Shown: positions 36,101 to 46,684 of the stretch, in pieces
Position numbering within the stretch: position 1 is the stretch's first letter
Layout: the number at the start of each line of letters is the position of its first letter
Origin: Ectocarpus siliculosus
Lineage: Eukaryota > Sar > Phaeophyceae > Ectocarpales > Ectocarpaceae
Direction: 5' to 3'
NCBI GenBank assembly: GCA_000310025.1
Contig: FN649726.1
Location: forward strand, 611,303-670,607
Length of the DNA: 59,305 nt
Notes under the pieces: model-generated
Seen by the model: only the letters and a program-made list of their open reading frames with translations
Databases searched by the model: none
What the model was told of the DNA's origin: nothing
Translations under genes and position numbers: made by a program

Positions 36101-36388
36101 AACGTTGTGAACGGCGATGTGGCCTGGGAGGAACGCCCGAACCACCACCGCAGCGGTAGAAGCGGCTTCTTGGGCGGCGACACGGACGGTGGCGGCTTGT
36201 TGGAGAGGCCATCTTCTTTGCTCGCCATGGCGGAGACACACGGCCACCTGATGCCTGCGGCGGCCTCGTTTCTGCCCCAGCAGCACCAGCACCAGCACCA
36301 GCACATGGTGGCGGGAGAGACCTCCCCCAACATGTTCTCGGTTGGTTATGACATGGCGGAAGCCGAATTAAGCCTGGGCGACCTGTGA
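33104..36388 (+). CDS. NRF1/EWG-like nuclear protein with two WWPxDxPW motifs
   Basis: Five exons join in phase: 33104-33494, 33864-34144, 34573-34741, 35186-35312 and 35926-36388 (TGA). Exon 1 follows an in-frame TAG that is its acceptor, so the ATG lies further upstream. The first exon carries an SV40-like nuclear signal (PSKKKRRV) and an acidic stretch. Two similar units follow: DDKAKLVGGYLGSARPGYGD then KPVWWAAEVPW, and TKKEMSRLIRSIQGRRLQYG then KRPPWWPADAPWDSDRPLSTM. The core G-x-G(K/D)-x-(R)KPxWWPxDxPW is the hallmark I know from the DNA-binding domain of animal NRF1 and Drosophila EWG, and the helix before it also agrees. The last exon is disordered: poly-Ser, acidic, QHQHQHQHM, ending EAELSLGDL. 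The likely role is a transcription factor; two copies are unusual, since animal NRF1 has one. The donor after exon 2 could also be GGA|GTGAGC at 34130. Confidence 0.82.
34203..34378. mobile_element. Foldback MITE-like element, copy 5
   Basis: This starts TGACACAAGATACCACACCC and ends GGGGCGTGATATCTTGTGTCA, with inner arms GACCGATTTTCGAAGCTC and GAGCTTTGAAAAATGGC. The terminal inverted repeats span about 40 bp each side. It lies in the second intron of the NRF1-like gene. Confidence 0.8.
34826..35050. repeat. Diverged direct duplication in an intron
   Basis: ATAGCCAACAACACAAGCAT, TCCCGGTTTCGG, ATGGCAATCTCGTCGG (from 34826) returns as ACAGCCAACGACACCGATAT, TCCCGTTTTCTG, GTGGCCATCTCGGCG (from 34990), 164 bp on. 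It lies in the third intron of the NRF1-like gene. Confidence 0.55.
35806..35880 (-). repeat. Dispersed tRNA-like repeat, short inverted copy
   Basis: TCGAGGACGCGCGACCAATA, GCCTAACCGCTGAGGCATGC and ACACGAGTATGCCCTCCC match, in reverse orientation, the core of the repeat at 18982, and match 43595-43660 directly. It ends about 45 bp before the acceptor of the last exon of the NRF1-like gene. Confidence 0.65.
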
Positions 36389-36959
36389 TGAGAACGAATC
36401 AACTTGTTTACACTCGATCAATCCCGTTTTTGTTCCTGAAACCGACAAGATTAGTTGGGTGAGGGGAAGGTGGGGATGGGGTCGGGCGGGGTTTTTTTTT
36501 CCCCCCGGATGTATAAATGACGCCAAGTTCTTGTGATAGATGCTTCCTGTTTGCCTCGTGCGCAGAAATCATGCGATCTACGAAATGATCTACCGAAAAA
36601 GGTCATATCCGCGTTGGGTATCAGACGTTGTCTTCCAGTTGCGTGATGGGTATCTGTTTTCTTTTGTGAACCCTTTCGTTGTTGACATGTTGAATAGTGT
36701 TTTTCGGATTTGATCAGTTGGAGTCGGATTTCATTCCCACGACCTCTAGCCGCGATTCATCAGAGGTGGTGTACACCGGAGCTCTGGGTTTGGAGGCCTC
36801 ATGTACAGCTCGGGAGCAAGCTGTGTTTTTCTTGATTGTTCGGCGGGCTCGGAACTCGTTCAAGGCTTAGAAATCGATCCGTGTGGGTAGGATATGCCTG
36901 TAGGCAGTTGTATACTCCGTAGTTGTTGGTCTTGAGAGTCAATCCAGTCTGCTTCTTCA

Positions 36960-37860
36960 CCGCCTTGTTCATTTTTTGCGGAGGAGCCAATCGCTTCGCT
37001 ATGGCTGGCCACGTCTCGCTTTGTCAAGAAGGAGTTCGTGTTTTCGATGACAACGGTGGTCCCAATTTTGCACCTAGACAGGGACACACCGATGCAAGAC
37101 CAATGCAAGGAGGGGGGGGGGAAGGAGTAGGGGTAGATAAATGAAATTTTGCTTCGGTTGGGGGAAGGGAGGGTTGCACCGTGTAAGAAGCGGTCACAAC
37201 TTTGTTGCACGAAGCGAGGTCCAGCACGAGTAGCGGATGGCTGGGGTTCCAATTTTGCGCCTGGATAGGGACGTACGTAAGGGGGTGCAGTGCAGACAAA
37301 ATGCGCGAACAAACGGGGGTTCAGTTCACTCTTGTTGGTTTGTCCTTGGCAATGGGCCGGCCGTTTTGTCACACACGATTGGGGGTTGTATTTTCGGTGG
37401 TTATCCCAATTTTGCTCCTAGAAAGGGACACCGAGAAATGGAGAGAGGGAAGGGTGGGACAAGAGAGAGAGAAAGAGAGAGCATATGCATCGCACACGCG
37501 ACGGACTCTTTCGGTTGTAATTTCGGTTGGGTAGTGTGCTCGTTCGCCACGAAAATGTCGAAATGATGTCGCACTAGAGGAGGTGGGAAACGAGTAGTAA
37601 GTTGTGGATGGCGAGAGTCCCGATTTTGCGGCTAGACAGGGGCGGACGCTAGGTGTGGAAACGGATACAGCATCCATCGGAATCATTACAGACGTGGGGT
37701 TCACTTCAACCCTGATTGTTCTTCGGCAGATGAGGCGTATTTTTGTCGAATGCGGCGGAATTGCAATCGATGGCGATGGTGCCAACTTTGCGCCTAGCCA
37801 GGGGCGGGCGTGGAGGATGCCCGGAGGGGGGACGTATCGTGGCAGTGAGTGGCACAGAGA
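36960..37860. repeat. Degenerate repeats with CCAATTTTGC-CCTAGACAGGG core
   Basis: A core close to TCCCAATTTTGCNCCTAGAC + AGGGAC occurs at about 37063, 37246, 37405, 37618 and 37780, spaced 160-210 bp. Only 25-40 bp around the core are well conserved, and a second motif (TTTCGGTTG or TTCGGTGG) often lies before it. The peptide read from the core (NFAPRQGH type) is broken by stops and changes frame between copies, so this is taken as DNA repeat, not protein. Confidence 0.55.
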
Positions 37861-38637
37861 GGGGACGAGCCACACACGCCTTGTTTTATTGAGTTTTCGT
37901 GGGAACTTTGGGATTACTTCACTTGGATTCTTGGGAGTCATTTTTTCGTCTTCATATGGACACAATTTTGAAAGTGTAGAGGGCATCGGGGAACGGATGG
38001 TTTCAGGCGATGCTTTGTTAGGTGTAGCTTGTTGATTTTCGATGCTCCTATGGTTGATCAACCGACCGTCGCACGGTGAACGATCGTTTGTGGTGCTGTC
38101 TCGGAGGTGCGCAAAAAGTTAGTGCAGTTTGTTCGAGGTGCGTGTGGAGCATGTTTTTCCACTTGTGGTTTGTTGTCGGTGTGGTAAGAGGTTGAGCGGA
38201 TGGCGAAACATTTCCAACAAGAGGTTTTGGTGTCGCCCGTATTTATTTTTGCTTGTCAGAACACAATGTGCAGCTGAGAGTCCTACAGGCCTTATTCAAC
38301 GCTTCCCTTTCTACAGAATGGGCGTAGATTGGGTTGCACCATTTCCCACAATATTTGATTGTTTTGTTTGCGAGGAGGAAGACTTTGACAGCATTGATTG
38401 GTGGACTCGAAGCCAACCGCAAAGCAATATTTGTATCTCCCTGGGGGGGAGCGTGATATGTGTCGTTCTTCACTCGGGTACTGCTGTAGTCTAGTCCCTA
38501 TTTCCGATCGAATATAGTTTATTGACGGCAGAGGAGAGGCAAGGAAACCACGTTTTCAGGCTGACAACAAGAATAGGCCGTTCGCCTCCGCTTCTTCGGG
38601 AGGGGTGGGGTGGGACTGACTTGGGGGTAGGTGTTTC

Positions 38638-38640
<3 letters not shown>

Positions 38641-38715
<75 letters not shown>
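38641..38715. repeat. (GA)37 microsatellite
   Basis: An uninterrupted GA dinucleotide run of about 75 bp. It lies about 1 kb upstream of the V-ATPase subunit d ATG. Reading frames through it (Arg-Glu or Ser-Leu runs) are artefacts. Confidence 0.98.
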
Positions 38716-38716
<1 letters not shown>

Positions 38717-39697
38717 AGTTTTGTCCACTCGTGGTTCACGATGCATAAAAAAAGAATGAGCTGTCGACTTGGAGAGAAAGACGCCCGAAGCTGGTCAATG
38801 AGTCACTTTCTGCCGGAAGATGCTCGGAGGGCGGTTGAAAAGAAACAGTGCTTCGTGCCTGCATCTTCCTCTTGCTGTCGACTGATGCTACCGCGGTAGG
38901 CGGGCGCACTTTTTGGGACGAAATCTACAACAACACGAGTACTTCACTCTGGGAGTAGTCCCGTTTCGGTGCTCGTACAGCAAAATAGGACGCGGCCAAG
39001 AGGTTAACGTTGAGTGTGTCTCCCAACCCGAAAGTGAAAAATGAGGTGACCCCCCTACCGTAGCATCCCTCTGTCTGCTTGGTGTGCATACAGCAGAAGG
39101 GATGCGACGGACGCTGCCGCTGGCGACGAAACATATGGGATTTTGTCCGATTTCACCAAGATTTCACGGACGTTTTTTTTTTTCTCTTTGTTTGTGAAAG
39201 AGAGGCGATGGAATTTGAGATCTGTGCGAACAAAATTACGTTCCGTCCACCTTTAAGATGTGTCGCCTCGGGTGATACGGAAGGTTTCACGCCACTGCTG
39301 CTGTGTCGCATGGCACAAGCACACATGACCACATTTGACATCATGTTATATGGGGGTGACGGGAGATCAATGGAGTGTGTGGCATAGGCATGCACCCGAC
39401 AATATTTTTCCGCGAAACAACGACCACAGCTCCGCCAAACAGCAGAAGGAGTGCTGTTACTGCTGCTGTGAGTGCTGCTGCTGCCCACGCTAAACGGGAC
39501 CTACAAACGAGGAACGGTGTATTGTTGATCACCTCCAAGCTCCTTCGTACCCGTGGAGCTCGGCGGGAGTTTTTTGCTTGAGAAGGCCTGCATTATTTCC
39601 AGTGCTGTTCCAGGTAGAAGCAATCAGCACGCGGCCGGTCGGAAAGAACGGAACACACCCCTTGCTCACAGCAATACAGCAGCAGTAATACACGGCG

Positions 39698-42600
39698 ATG
39701 CCGGGCCCTTTTTCTGTCGCTGAGGACCCAGGAGACTTCCACATCTTCAACGTCCACCATGGCTTTCCGGAAGGGCTTGTGAGGGGTTACAGGACCGGGT
39801 TCCTTACGGACATGGTGAGTCAGAGTCGGTTGCTGCTTGTGCAAACCTTTTCGCTGCGGGGCCCGGTAGACTTGCTGCATCTCCACGTTGTCGTCAGCCG
39901 AGCATCATCGATTATACACGCACTCACACCCTCGCTGCTCCGTCGGGGTAGTTCGGTAACTTGTGAGGGCTGACCGGGCGCAAGAGAGCGGGTCATGTTG
40001 GATTGTTGCAGAGCATCCAGTGCCCCTTGTGTATGGTGTTGTTCGTACAAACAGTGCTTGTTGCTGCGCGGTTCCGTAGCATGCACTTTTCCGTATTTCG
40101 AGCTTCGCGCATAAGAGTCTACCTGCTGAGTACCAGTGACTGTGGACTGACCGTGCTGGCTCGTATATGTAGTGCGCGAGGACGTTTCGGAGCCTGCATT
40201 GTGTGCATGTTTTTTTTCGATCTAGCTGGTACAAGTTGTGCTGATGTATCGCGGTATGGTGTGCGGCAAGATGACTATTAATAGTTGCTCCAGGATATAC
40301 TTGTGTTTGGACACGGCAGAGTTCCCTCAAAATATAGTGCCCGACAGGAGCGCCACGCCCCCTCCACGCGCAAGTAGTTCGAGGTCGAACCCATTACCGT
40401 ATATGACACAAGATAACACACCCCCTGGACCGATTTTCAAACCTCGATTACTCCACGACGAAGAGGATGCATAAATGAAACAATACGTTTTCGAACAGCT
40501 CTCGACGAGACGGTTCCAACGCCGCCGTTTTCGGCGCTGTGACTCTTCCTGCTGTTGAGAAATCGAGCTTTGAAAATCGGCCAAGGGGGTGTGTTATCTT
40601 GTGTCATATACGGTACACAACGACTGCTACTGCTGTAGCGGCAAAGGAGGAGCTGCTGTGGTGCAGCGTGAATGCGTGTGTGTTTCTCGTATGTTGACTT
40701 CCTGTAGATCGTGTGTTGATTCCCATGTCGAAGGGGCGGTGAGACATCGACTCCCGGTGGGTGTTCTTGCAATGTTGCTGTGCGCTGATTGTCCAACCAG
40801 TACGCTCGCTGATGATAAGAGTACTTCCTGCTCTCCGGCTACCGCCTCCTGTTTCGCCGGTTGTGATAGACTTTACACCACTATCTTTGCTGCACATGAA
40901 ACACAATGCAACGTTCAACATGCACACCTTCACTATTATAGTGAGAGACGAGAGGGGGGTTGAAGAAAGTGCCGACTGTTATCGCAGACGTCATTTTACC
41001 ATCAAACGTAGAGGCGAGCTCCACGGCTCGCACACCAAGGCAAGGGTGCAACCGAGAGTCCACCGGTGGAACATAAGCGAAACCTGCAACTCCGCCTAGC
41101 ACGGCCCAAACGCGCTGCGCATATGTCCAGTCTTAATCCTTTGGTCGGGGTTGGCGCTCACCTCGATCGGGACACCCCGTTCCTTTCACCCTCCGCTTGA
41201 TTCCGTTGCTGTTGGCCGGCTTATCATGGCAAGTCTTTTTTTTTGTGGCGTACACGTAGCGCCCGCACTCAAGAACCTGGCGGCTAAGAACTCCATGCCC
41301 AACATTTTGTCAAACATCAGAGCCTGAGCACCATTATTTATGAACTTTACCCTTAGAAACTATATAGGGACGATTTGTAGCACACAAGAGGAGCTATTAT
41401 ATGAACCCCAGCCTCTGCCAAAACTGGAGGTTCTGGAGTGAGGGCGCTATCTATGGTCTACCAATCACTTGCCAAGCTCGCACGAAGTTCTCGGCCGACT
41501 GCTAGTAGTTTTTTAACTGTGCCCTGTTGTTGCCTGTGCTTGTCGAGGTAGGTTCGATTTCGAGATTTTGCGGTCTGGTTTGTCGTGAAAGTGGCGAGGA
41601 TTGCACGGTTCATCATGCGCGCAAAGGCCGTAATATATGTAGGAACACAACAATAACAACATCATCATCACGCAGGGGTTCATGACTGCTGGCAATTGAA
41701 ACGGCGTAGATAAGGGTTCCAAACTACACATGTACGTACACAACGGTTACAGGCCCCCGACTCCCCCCCCGCCAACCTCCACCTACCTCTCTCGCCCTCG
41801 CTTGCTGTCCCTCGCTGCCAGGACTACAACAACCTGTGCCAGTGCGAGTCCCTCGAGGACGTGAAGCTTAACCTGCAAGAGACGGACTACGACCAGTTCC
41901 TCTCCCAAGAGAACAAGGTCACCCCGGCCGCGTTGCAAGAGAGGGCCACCAAGAAGCTGGTGGGTGTTGGGCGGTAGCCGGAATGACCCTTGCCTTTTGT
42001 TCGTTGGCGTTGGCGTAGTATTCGTGGTGGCTGTGAGGGTGACCCTGTTGGTGTTGGTGCTATCATTGCCGTTACTGCTGTTGCTTGTGTTGCAGCTGAT
42101 GGGCCTTTGGGCTCTCTCCCGGAAAGGAATCGCCGCGGTGTCTATGCGTACATCGTCAGCACTCCTTCCCGTATAGAGAGACGCTGCTTGGCTGCGTTTT
42201 GGGATGATGCTGCCGCCAGGACCCGGCCGCCGCTGCTGTAGTTCGGGCCCTCTTTGAGAGTGGAATATCGACTTTCCCCGCCGAGATGTGACTGCCGCGC
42301 GTGTTGTCCCCTCGTCCTCCTGTGACTTCCGTGGTCTTGTCCTGCCTGTGCCGCTGAACTGTTTAGTTAATCCGGAGGCATCCGCCAACACCGCGCTGTT
42401 TTCTGTGTTAAACCGAGCACAACGTGTCTACTGCTGTTGGTGGCCATCCGGTTTGTCTGTGTCAAGCGTCTTTCTCGCCTACGCCCAAGACATGCATGGA
42501 CATGCGTCCACGTCCAAACGCGGAGGTTGCCCGTAGGAGCATACTGAGTTTTATTGAAAACAACATCAACCGCAACAACAACAACGATGACCGCGATGGT

Positions 42601-45600
42601 ACTTGCGCGTGCAGGTAGTGGAGTTCAACTTCCTCAAGGCGCAGGCGCAGGAACCGCTGTCGACCTTCCTAGAGTACATCACGTACGAGTACATGATCGA
42701 GAACATCATGATGCTATTGAAGGGCACCCTGTCGGGCAGGGACGTTAACGAGCTCATCGAACAGTGCCACCCGATGGTGAGGAGAAACCTTTTTTTTTTG
42801 CTGGTGGCTACAGCGGTAGATGCACATGCTCTTGTGGACTGTCAGTCAAGCTATGCTTGTGTGTCGGAGTGCGTCAGACAGACGTGTCGTTGCTGTCATC
42901 GCTCGTCGTGCTATGTGTCCCGCGCCTTGATTAACTCCATTGAGAGCTAAACGGAAAAATTAAGTCCCGCCAACCGGCGTACCGTCCCACTATGGGAGGG
43001 ACACACTGGGAGAACATTGCAAAAGTCGTGGCGCGTGCCGACTCGTCTCGTGTAGTGTGGGGTAAAGCAAACGTTTTCGCGAGCGCGCTCGCTCTCCTTG
43101 AAATCAACCGCTTGTCGAATCGGTCGCACTCAGATATGTACATTATGAGGGACCCACGCTCCGGTAAAGCACCAGCAAACTAGCTGACCAAGGTTACAAA
43201 ATGGAACATCCCACCCATCTCGTCTACAATAACCCGTCTCTGGTTTCGGAAAATCGCCTTGAAAACAGGTAGGTAACCAGAACGTACTTGCCGGTACAGA
43301 CAGGGGTGGCTGACGCGCTAGCTCTTTACCGTTTCCGCTGCTGTGTTTTCGCGCACGATAGGGTCTGTTCAAGGACTCGACGATGCGGCTTATCCCGGCG
43401 TTCGAAGCTTCGCCGAAGGGGTACGCCGACCTTTACCAGACCGTTCTCGTCGACACGCCCATCGGCCCGTACTTCAGCCAGTTCCTGGAGCAGCAGCAGG
43501 AGAGGCTTACCAACGCGGCCCAGGTGGGACACGCAATCTGCACGTAGTACCCCCCAAAGAAAAAGAGAAGAATTAGTAGCCCCCCGCGTCCTCTCGAGGA
43601 CGCGTGGTCAATGGTCTAACCGCTAGCATGCAAAAACACAAGAGTACGCCCCCCCCCCCGCCCCCCGCACGCGTAGGGTCGCGGGGTCTCCTTCGGGGGA
43701 AATCTCTTCATCAATAGATGGCACCGGGCAACACAGGCAGTCGTTGTTTATGGTGTTGGTGTTGTTGTGGAAGCACTTCCCTTCAACGGGCTTTGGTGGC
43801 GAGAAAGGACTCGGCTGCCGAGCAAGTGGAGGCTGTCACGACTGTGGGCAAAAACAAATAGTGTGTGTGTTCGTGTTTGTGTATGTAGCACGTCGGCTCC
43901 TTTTGACGACGGCAAGAATTCGCGTATGCATGCGTAGAGACACATTTGCTGTAGACATGGTTCCTTCCACCCGAAAGAAGAGATGATTTAGATATTTTAC
44001 ATTAATTTGGTTCAGCCCCTTTCCGTACGAGGGTCAAAACCGCTACTGTAGGTAACGTTTGGAAGGAATCTATCGACCTTGGGTCGTGTGATGACGCGCT
44101 TGGCCTACCTGAGAAACGTTCGCCCAACCTTCCATCCCTCTCCTGGGCCCGTCAAACCGACTTCTCGCGGCCGGCGTCATTTGTGTGCAATACTGTTAGG
44201 TCCGGGACATTCTTGAAGAGGTGGAAATCGAGATCATCAAGAACTCGCTGATGAAGGTGAGATGGGAGCGGCCACTTGGACTGCGTGCTGAAGGAAAAAT
44301 AATGAATGAATGAAGTTGTCTGCCTGTGTTTTGATCAAGTTCCTTCCTTGGCAATGGGAAAAACGATTTAGTGCAGCCCCGGTCTCGGTGTCCCGTCCGG
44401 CTGCGATCAACAACAGCCGCGGCGGCGGCGGCGGCGGCAACAACAGCAACAGCAGCAACAACATGAACCTGGATGACGGATGCGCAACGAAGTTGTACTC
44501 GACCACTGCAACGAACTAGATAGTACTCCACGCCGTTCCCCTCGAATTTTAAACATTATCTCGCTGACGGGCGAAAAATCTTGTGTGTCCGCGCGTCTCT
44601 CTTTCTCTTCGTTCTCCCTTCACTTGTGTCCTCGTTGATTGCAGTTGTACCTGGAGGACTTCCACCGCTTCTGCAAGAGCGTTGGCGGAGACACGTCGAC
44701 GGTCATGTGCGAGCTGCTGGTGAGAAAGCCATACTCTCTCCATCTAACCTGTTGGAATGCATGGACCACGTTATTTATTTTATTTTTTTCGTTACTTCAA
44801 GGTGGGCACGAGACGCACCCCGGCCTTGCCTGTAAACTGTTGCAAGACATTGCGGTCGTGTTGGAGGTAAATATCGGTCTTGCAACTAAATACCCCCAGA
44901 GCCCGGACTACACACAGGCCTCACTTCGACCTATTTTTTTTCTGCGTCTGTGTTGGAAACCCGGCAGGAGGCTCGCGCCGACCGGGGCGCCATCAACATC
45001 ACCCTCAACTCTTTCGGGGGACCGCTGAACGAGCCGTCCATGCGCTCCACGGACCGCCGTCGGCTGTACCCGGCTATCGGCACGCTATACCCGGAGGCGA
45101 CGAACTTGTTCCAGGTTAGTTGACGGCACAGATACCGCAGCAGCAGCGTTGCGGTAAGATCTTGAATTGCAGCATAATCTTGAGGAGCTTGAAACAGGCT
45201 CGAATACAGGTTCAGCAGGTGTCACTCAATCCCCACTCTAAAGGTTTGAGAACAACTGAGCATTCACCGCTTCTCCCTCCGTTTCCTATCCATTCTGCCT
45301 AGATAGTAGTTCCACCCCCCCCCCCTCTCCTGACTCCTCTTCTTTTTTTATTTACTTTTCTGGTTCTCCCCCGCTGGCAGGAAGTTGGCGACGAGTCCCA
45401 GCTAGCGGCCGTTCTGGACATGTACCCCGTGTACAGGGGCATCTGGGCCGTTCACCAGAACGAGGCGTACGGGGACAAGGTGAGGTATCACAGGTATCAC
45501 AGCAGTATTGTACCCTCCTCAGCCACTCGTGTCTAAGTTGAAACTCGAACAAAAGGGGCTCACTTTGTGTGCCACGAAGAAAAACATGGGCGGGCTGCTT

Positions 45601-46684
45601 GCTGCTCTCTTAGGGGTTGATTCGCGTTGCTCAATTTTGTGCGGTGTTTTTGCTCTGTTACTACTTGCCAGTATTGCTTTTGTTCTGTAGCAACACTGAG
45701 AGTTGAAGCAACACACTTTCCCTGTTGTGCCACGAAAAGCATCTGTACCCGCCTCTATCACCCGTGCCTGCGACCTAAAACTTGGAACAACACGCTCCCA
45801 TGTTTGTGCGTGGCAGAAAAGACCGGTAACGGCCTAGGCCACTGGTGCCTGACTTGAAACTTGAAGTGACAACACTCCCTCTGTTGCAGCACAACACCCC
45901 GCGTCGGCTCCATTTCAATCCGTGCCCGCTTGTTTGTCAACCCCTCCCGTTTTGGTGTTCACAGTCGATCGACGATGCGTTCTTTGAGAGGGACGTGGAT
46001 ATGCTGGAGCTAGCGTTTCAGGGGCAGATGCACTTCGGACCCTTCTACGCCTACGTCAAGCTGAAGGAGCAGGTGAGAATAATAATTTTTAACTCTGTCG
46101 GAATGATAACCGAATGAAGTACACAGTTCAGACACGAGGGCTGCCTTTGGAGCGGAGATGCCGGTAGATGCGGTTTCAACAGAGAGCGCGTTGAATGTAC
46201 ACTCCACTCTCTTTCGGTATTCAGCTGACAAGGTTCTCTCGTTGGTCGTAAAGTGCCAAGTGTGTCGAGACTGTTCTGGGGATGGAGGCGAACAGGTGGG
46301 TACATCCACGTACCTGTGTATATGTGTACACAAGTCCGGATACACGCGGCGACAGTGGCAGAGTTTGCCTCGTATCGGTTTGTTCGGACCCACAGAGAGG
46401 TGTATGGGTCACCCCTCGAAGGCGGTTGTCGCTACAAATATTTGTCCTCTGCGGTGAAAGAAAGAACAACAAAATAATGCTTGCATTGCCTACCCCAACT
46501 TACGTTCTGCTTGCCCTCCCACCTCGACTCCCTCTCACGCTTCCCTTCTCCTGTATAGGAAATTCGCAACTTGGTATGGATATCGGAGTGCATCGTCCAG
46601 CAGCAGAGGGACGAGATCGGCAAGTACATCCCCCTGTTCAGCGAGAACGCCTCGTGGAAGGTTGCTCGCCGCGCCGGGAGATAA
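39698..46684 (+). CDS. VMA6: V-type H+-ATPase V0 subunit d
   Basis: Ten exons, all whole numbers of codons, give 396 residues: 39698-39814, 41822-41959, 42615-42776, 43362-43523, 44200-44256, 44645-44719, 44968-45114, 45381-45479, 45965-46072 and 46559-46684 (TAA). Family landmarks appear in order: [34 protein letters not shown] with [67 protein letters not shown], and [20 protein letters not shown] at the end. Subunit d sits on the cytosolic face of the membrane c-ring and couples it to the central rotor stalk of the V-ATPase. The protein is about 45 residues longer than animal or plant homologues, mainly in exons 7-10 and the C-terminal tail ([15 protein letters not shown]). Two residues normally between exons 6 and 7 are missing, so a tiny exon may have been overlooked. 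Confidence 0.96.
40396..40614. mobile_element. Foldback MITE-like element, best-preserved copy
   Basis: The 219-bp element runs from ACCGTATATGACACAAGATA to its near-perfect reverse complement ending ...CTTGTGTCATATACGGT. The arms (through CTGGACCGATTTTCAAA and CTCGA) pair over about 50 bp with few mismatches, leaving a 100-bp centre with GAGACGGTTCCAACGCCG. It lies in intron 1 of the V-ATPase subunit d gene and serves as the reference copy of the family. Confidence 0.88.
43591..43660 (-). repeat. Dispersed tRNA-like repeat, short inverted copy
   Basis: CTCTCGAGGACGCGTGGTCA, ATGGTCTAACCGCTAGCATG, CACAAGAGTACG and a C run of 12 form the reverse-orientation counterpart of the G-run-headed copies. 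It lies in intron 4 of the V-ATPase subunit d gene. In this orientation TGGTCAATGGTCTAACCGC resembles a tRNA A-box. Confidence 0.7.

Larger units (their letters stand above)
36389..39697. other. Intergenic region between the NRF1-like and V-ATPase genes
   Basis: No convincing coding exon. It holds the degenerate repeats at 36.96-37.86 kb, the GA microsatellite at 38641 and, at its end, the promoter of the V-ATPase subunit d gene, where no TATA box was recognised. Confidence 0.45.

Noticed and set aside
38519-38899. Frames with long Ser-Leu or Arg-Glu runs
   Set aside because: They are translations of the GA microsatellite with no flanking coding signal.
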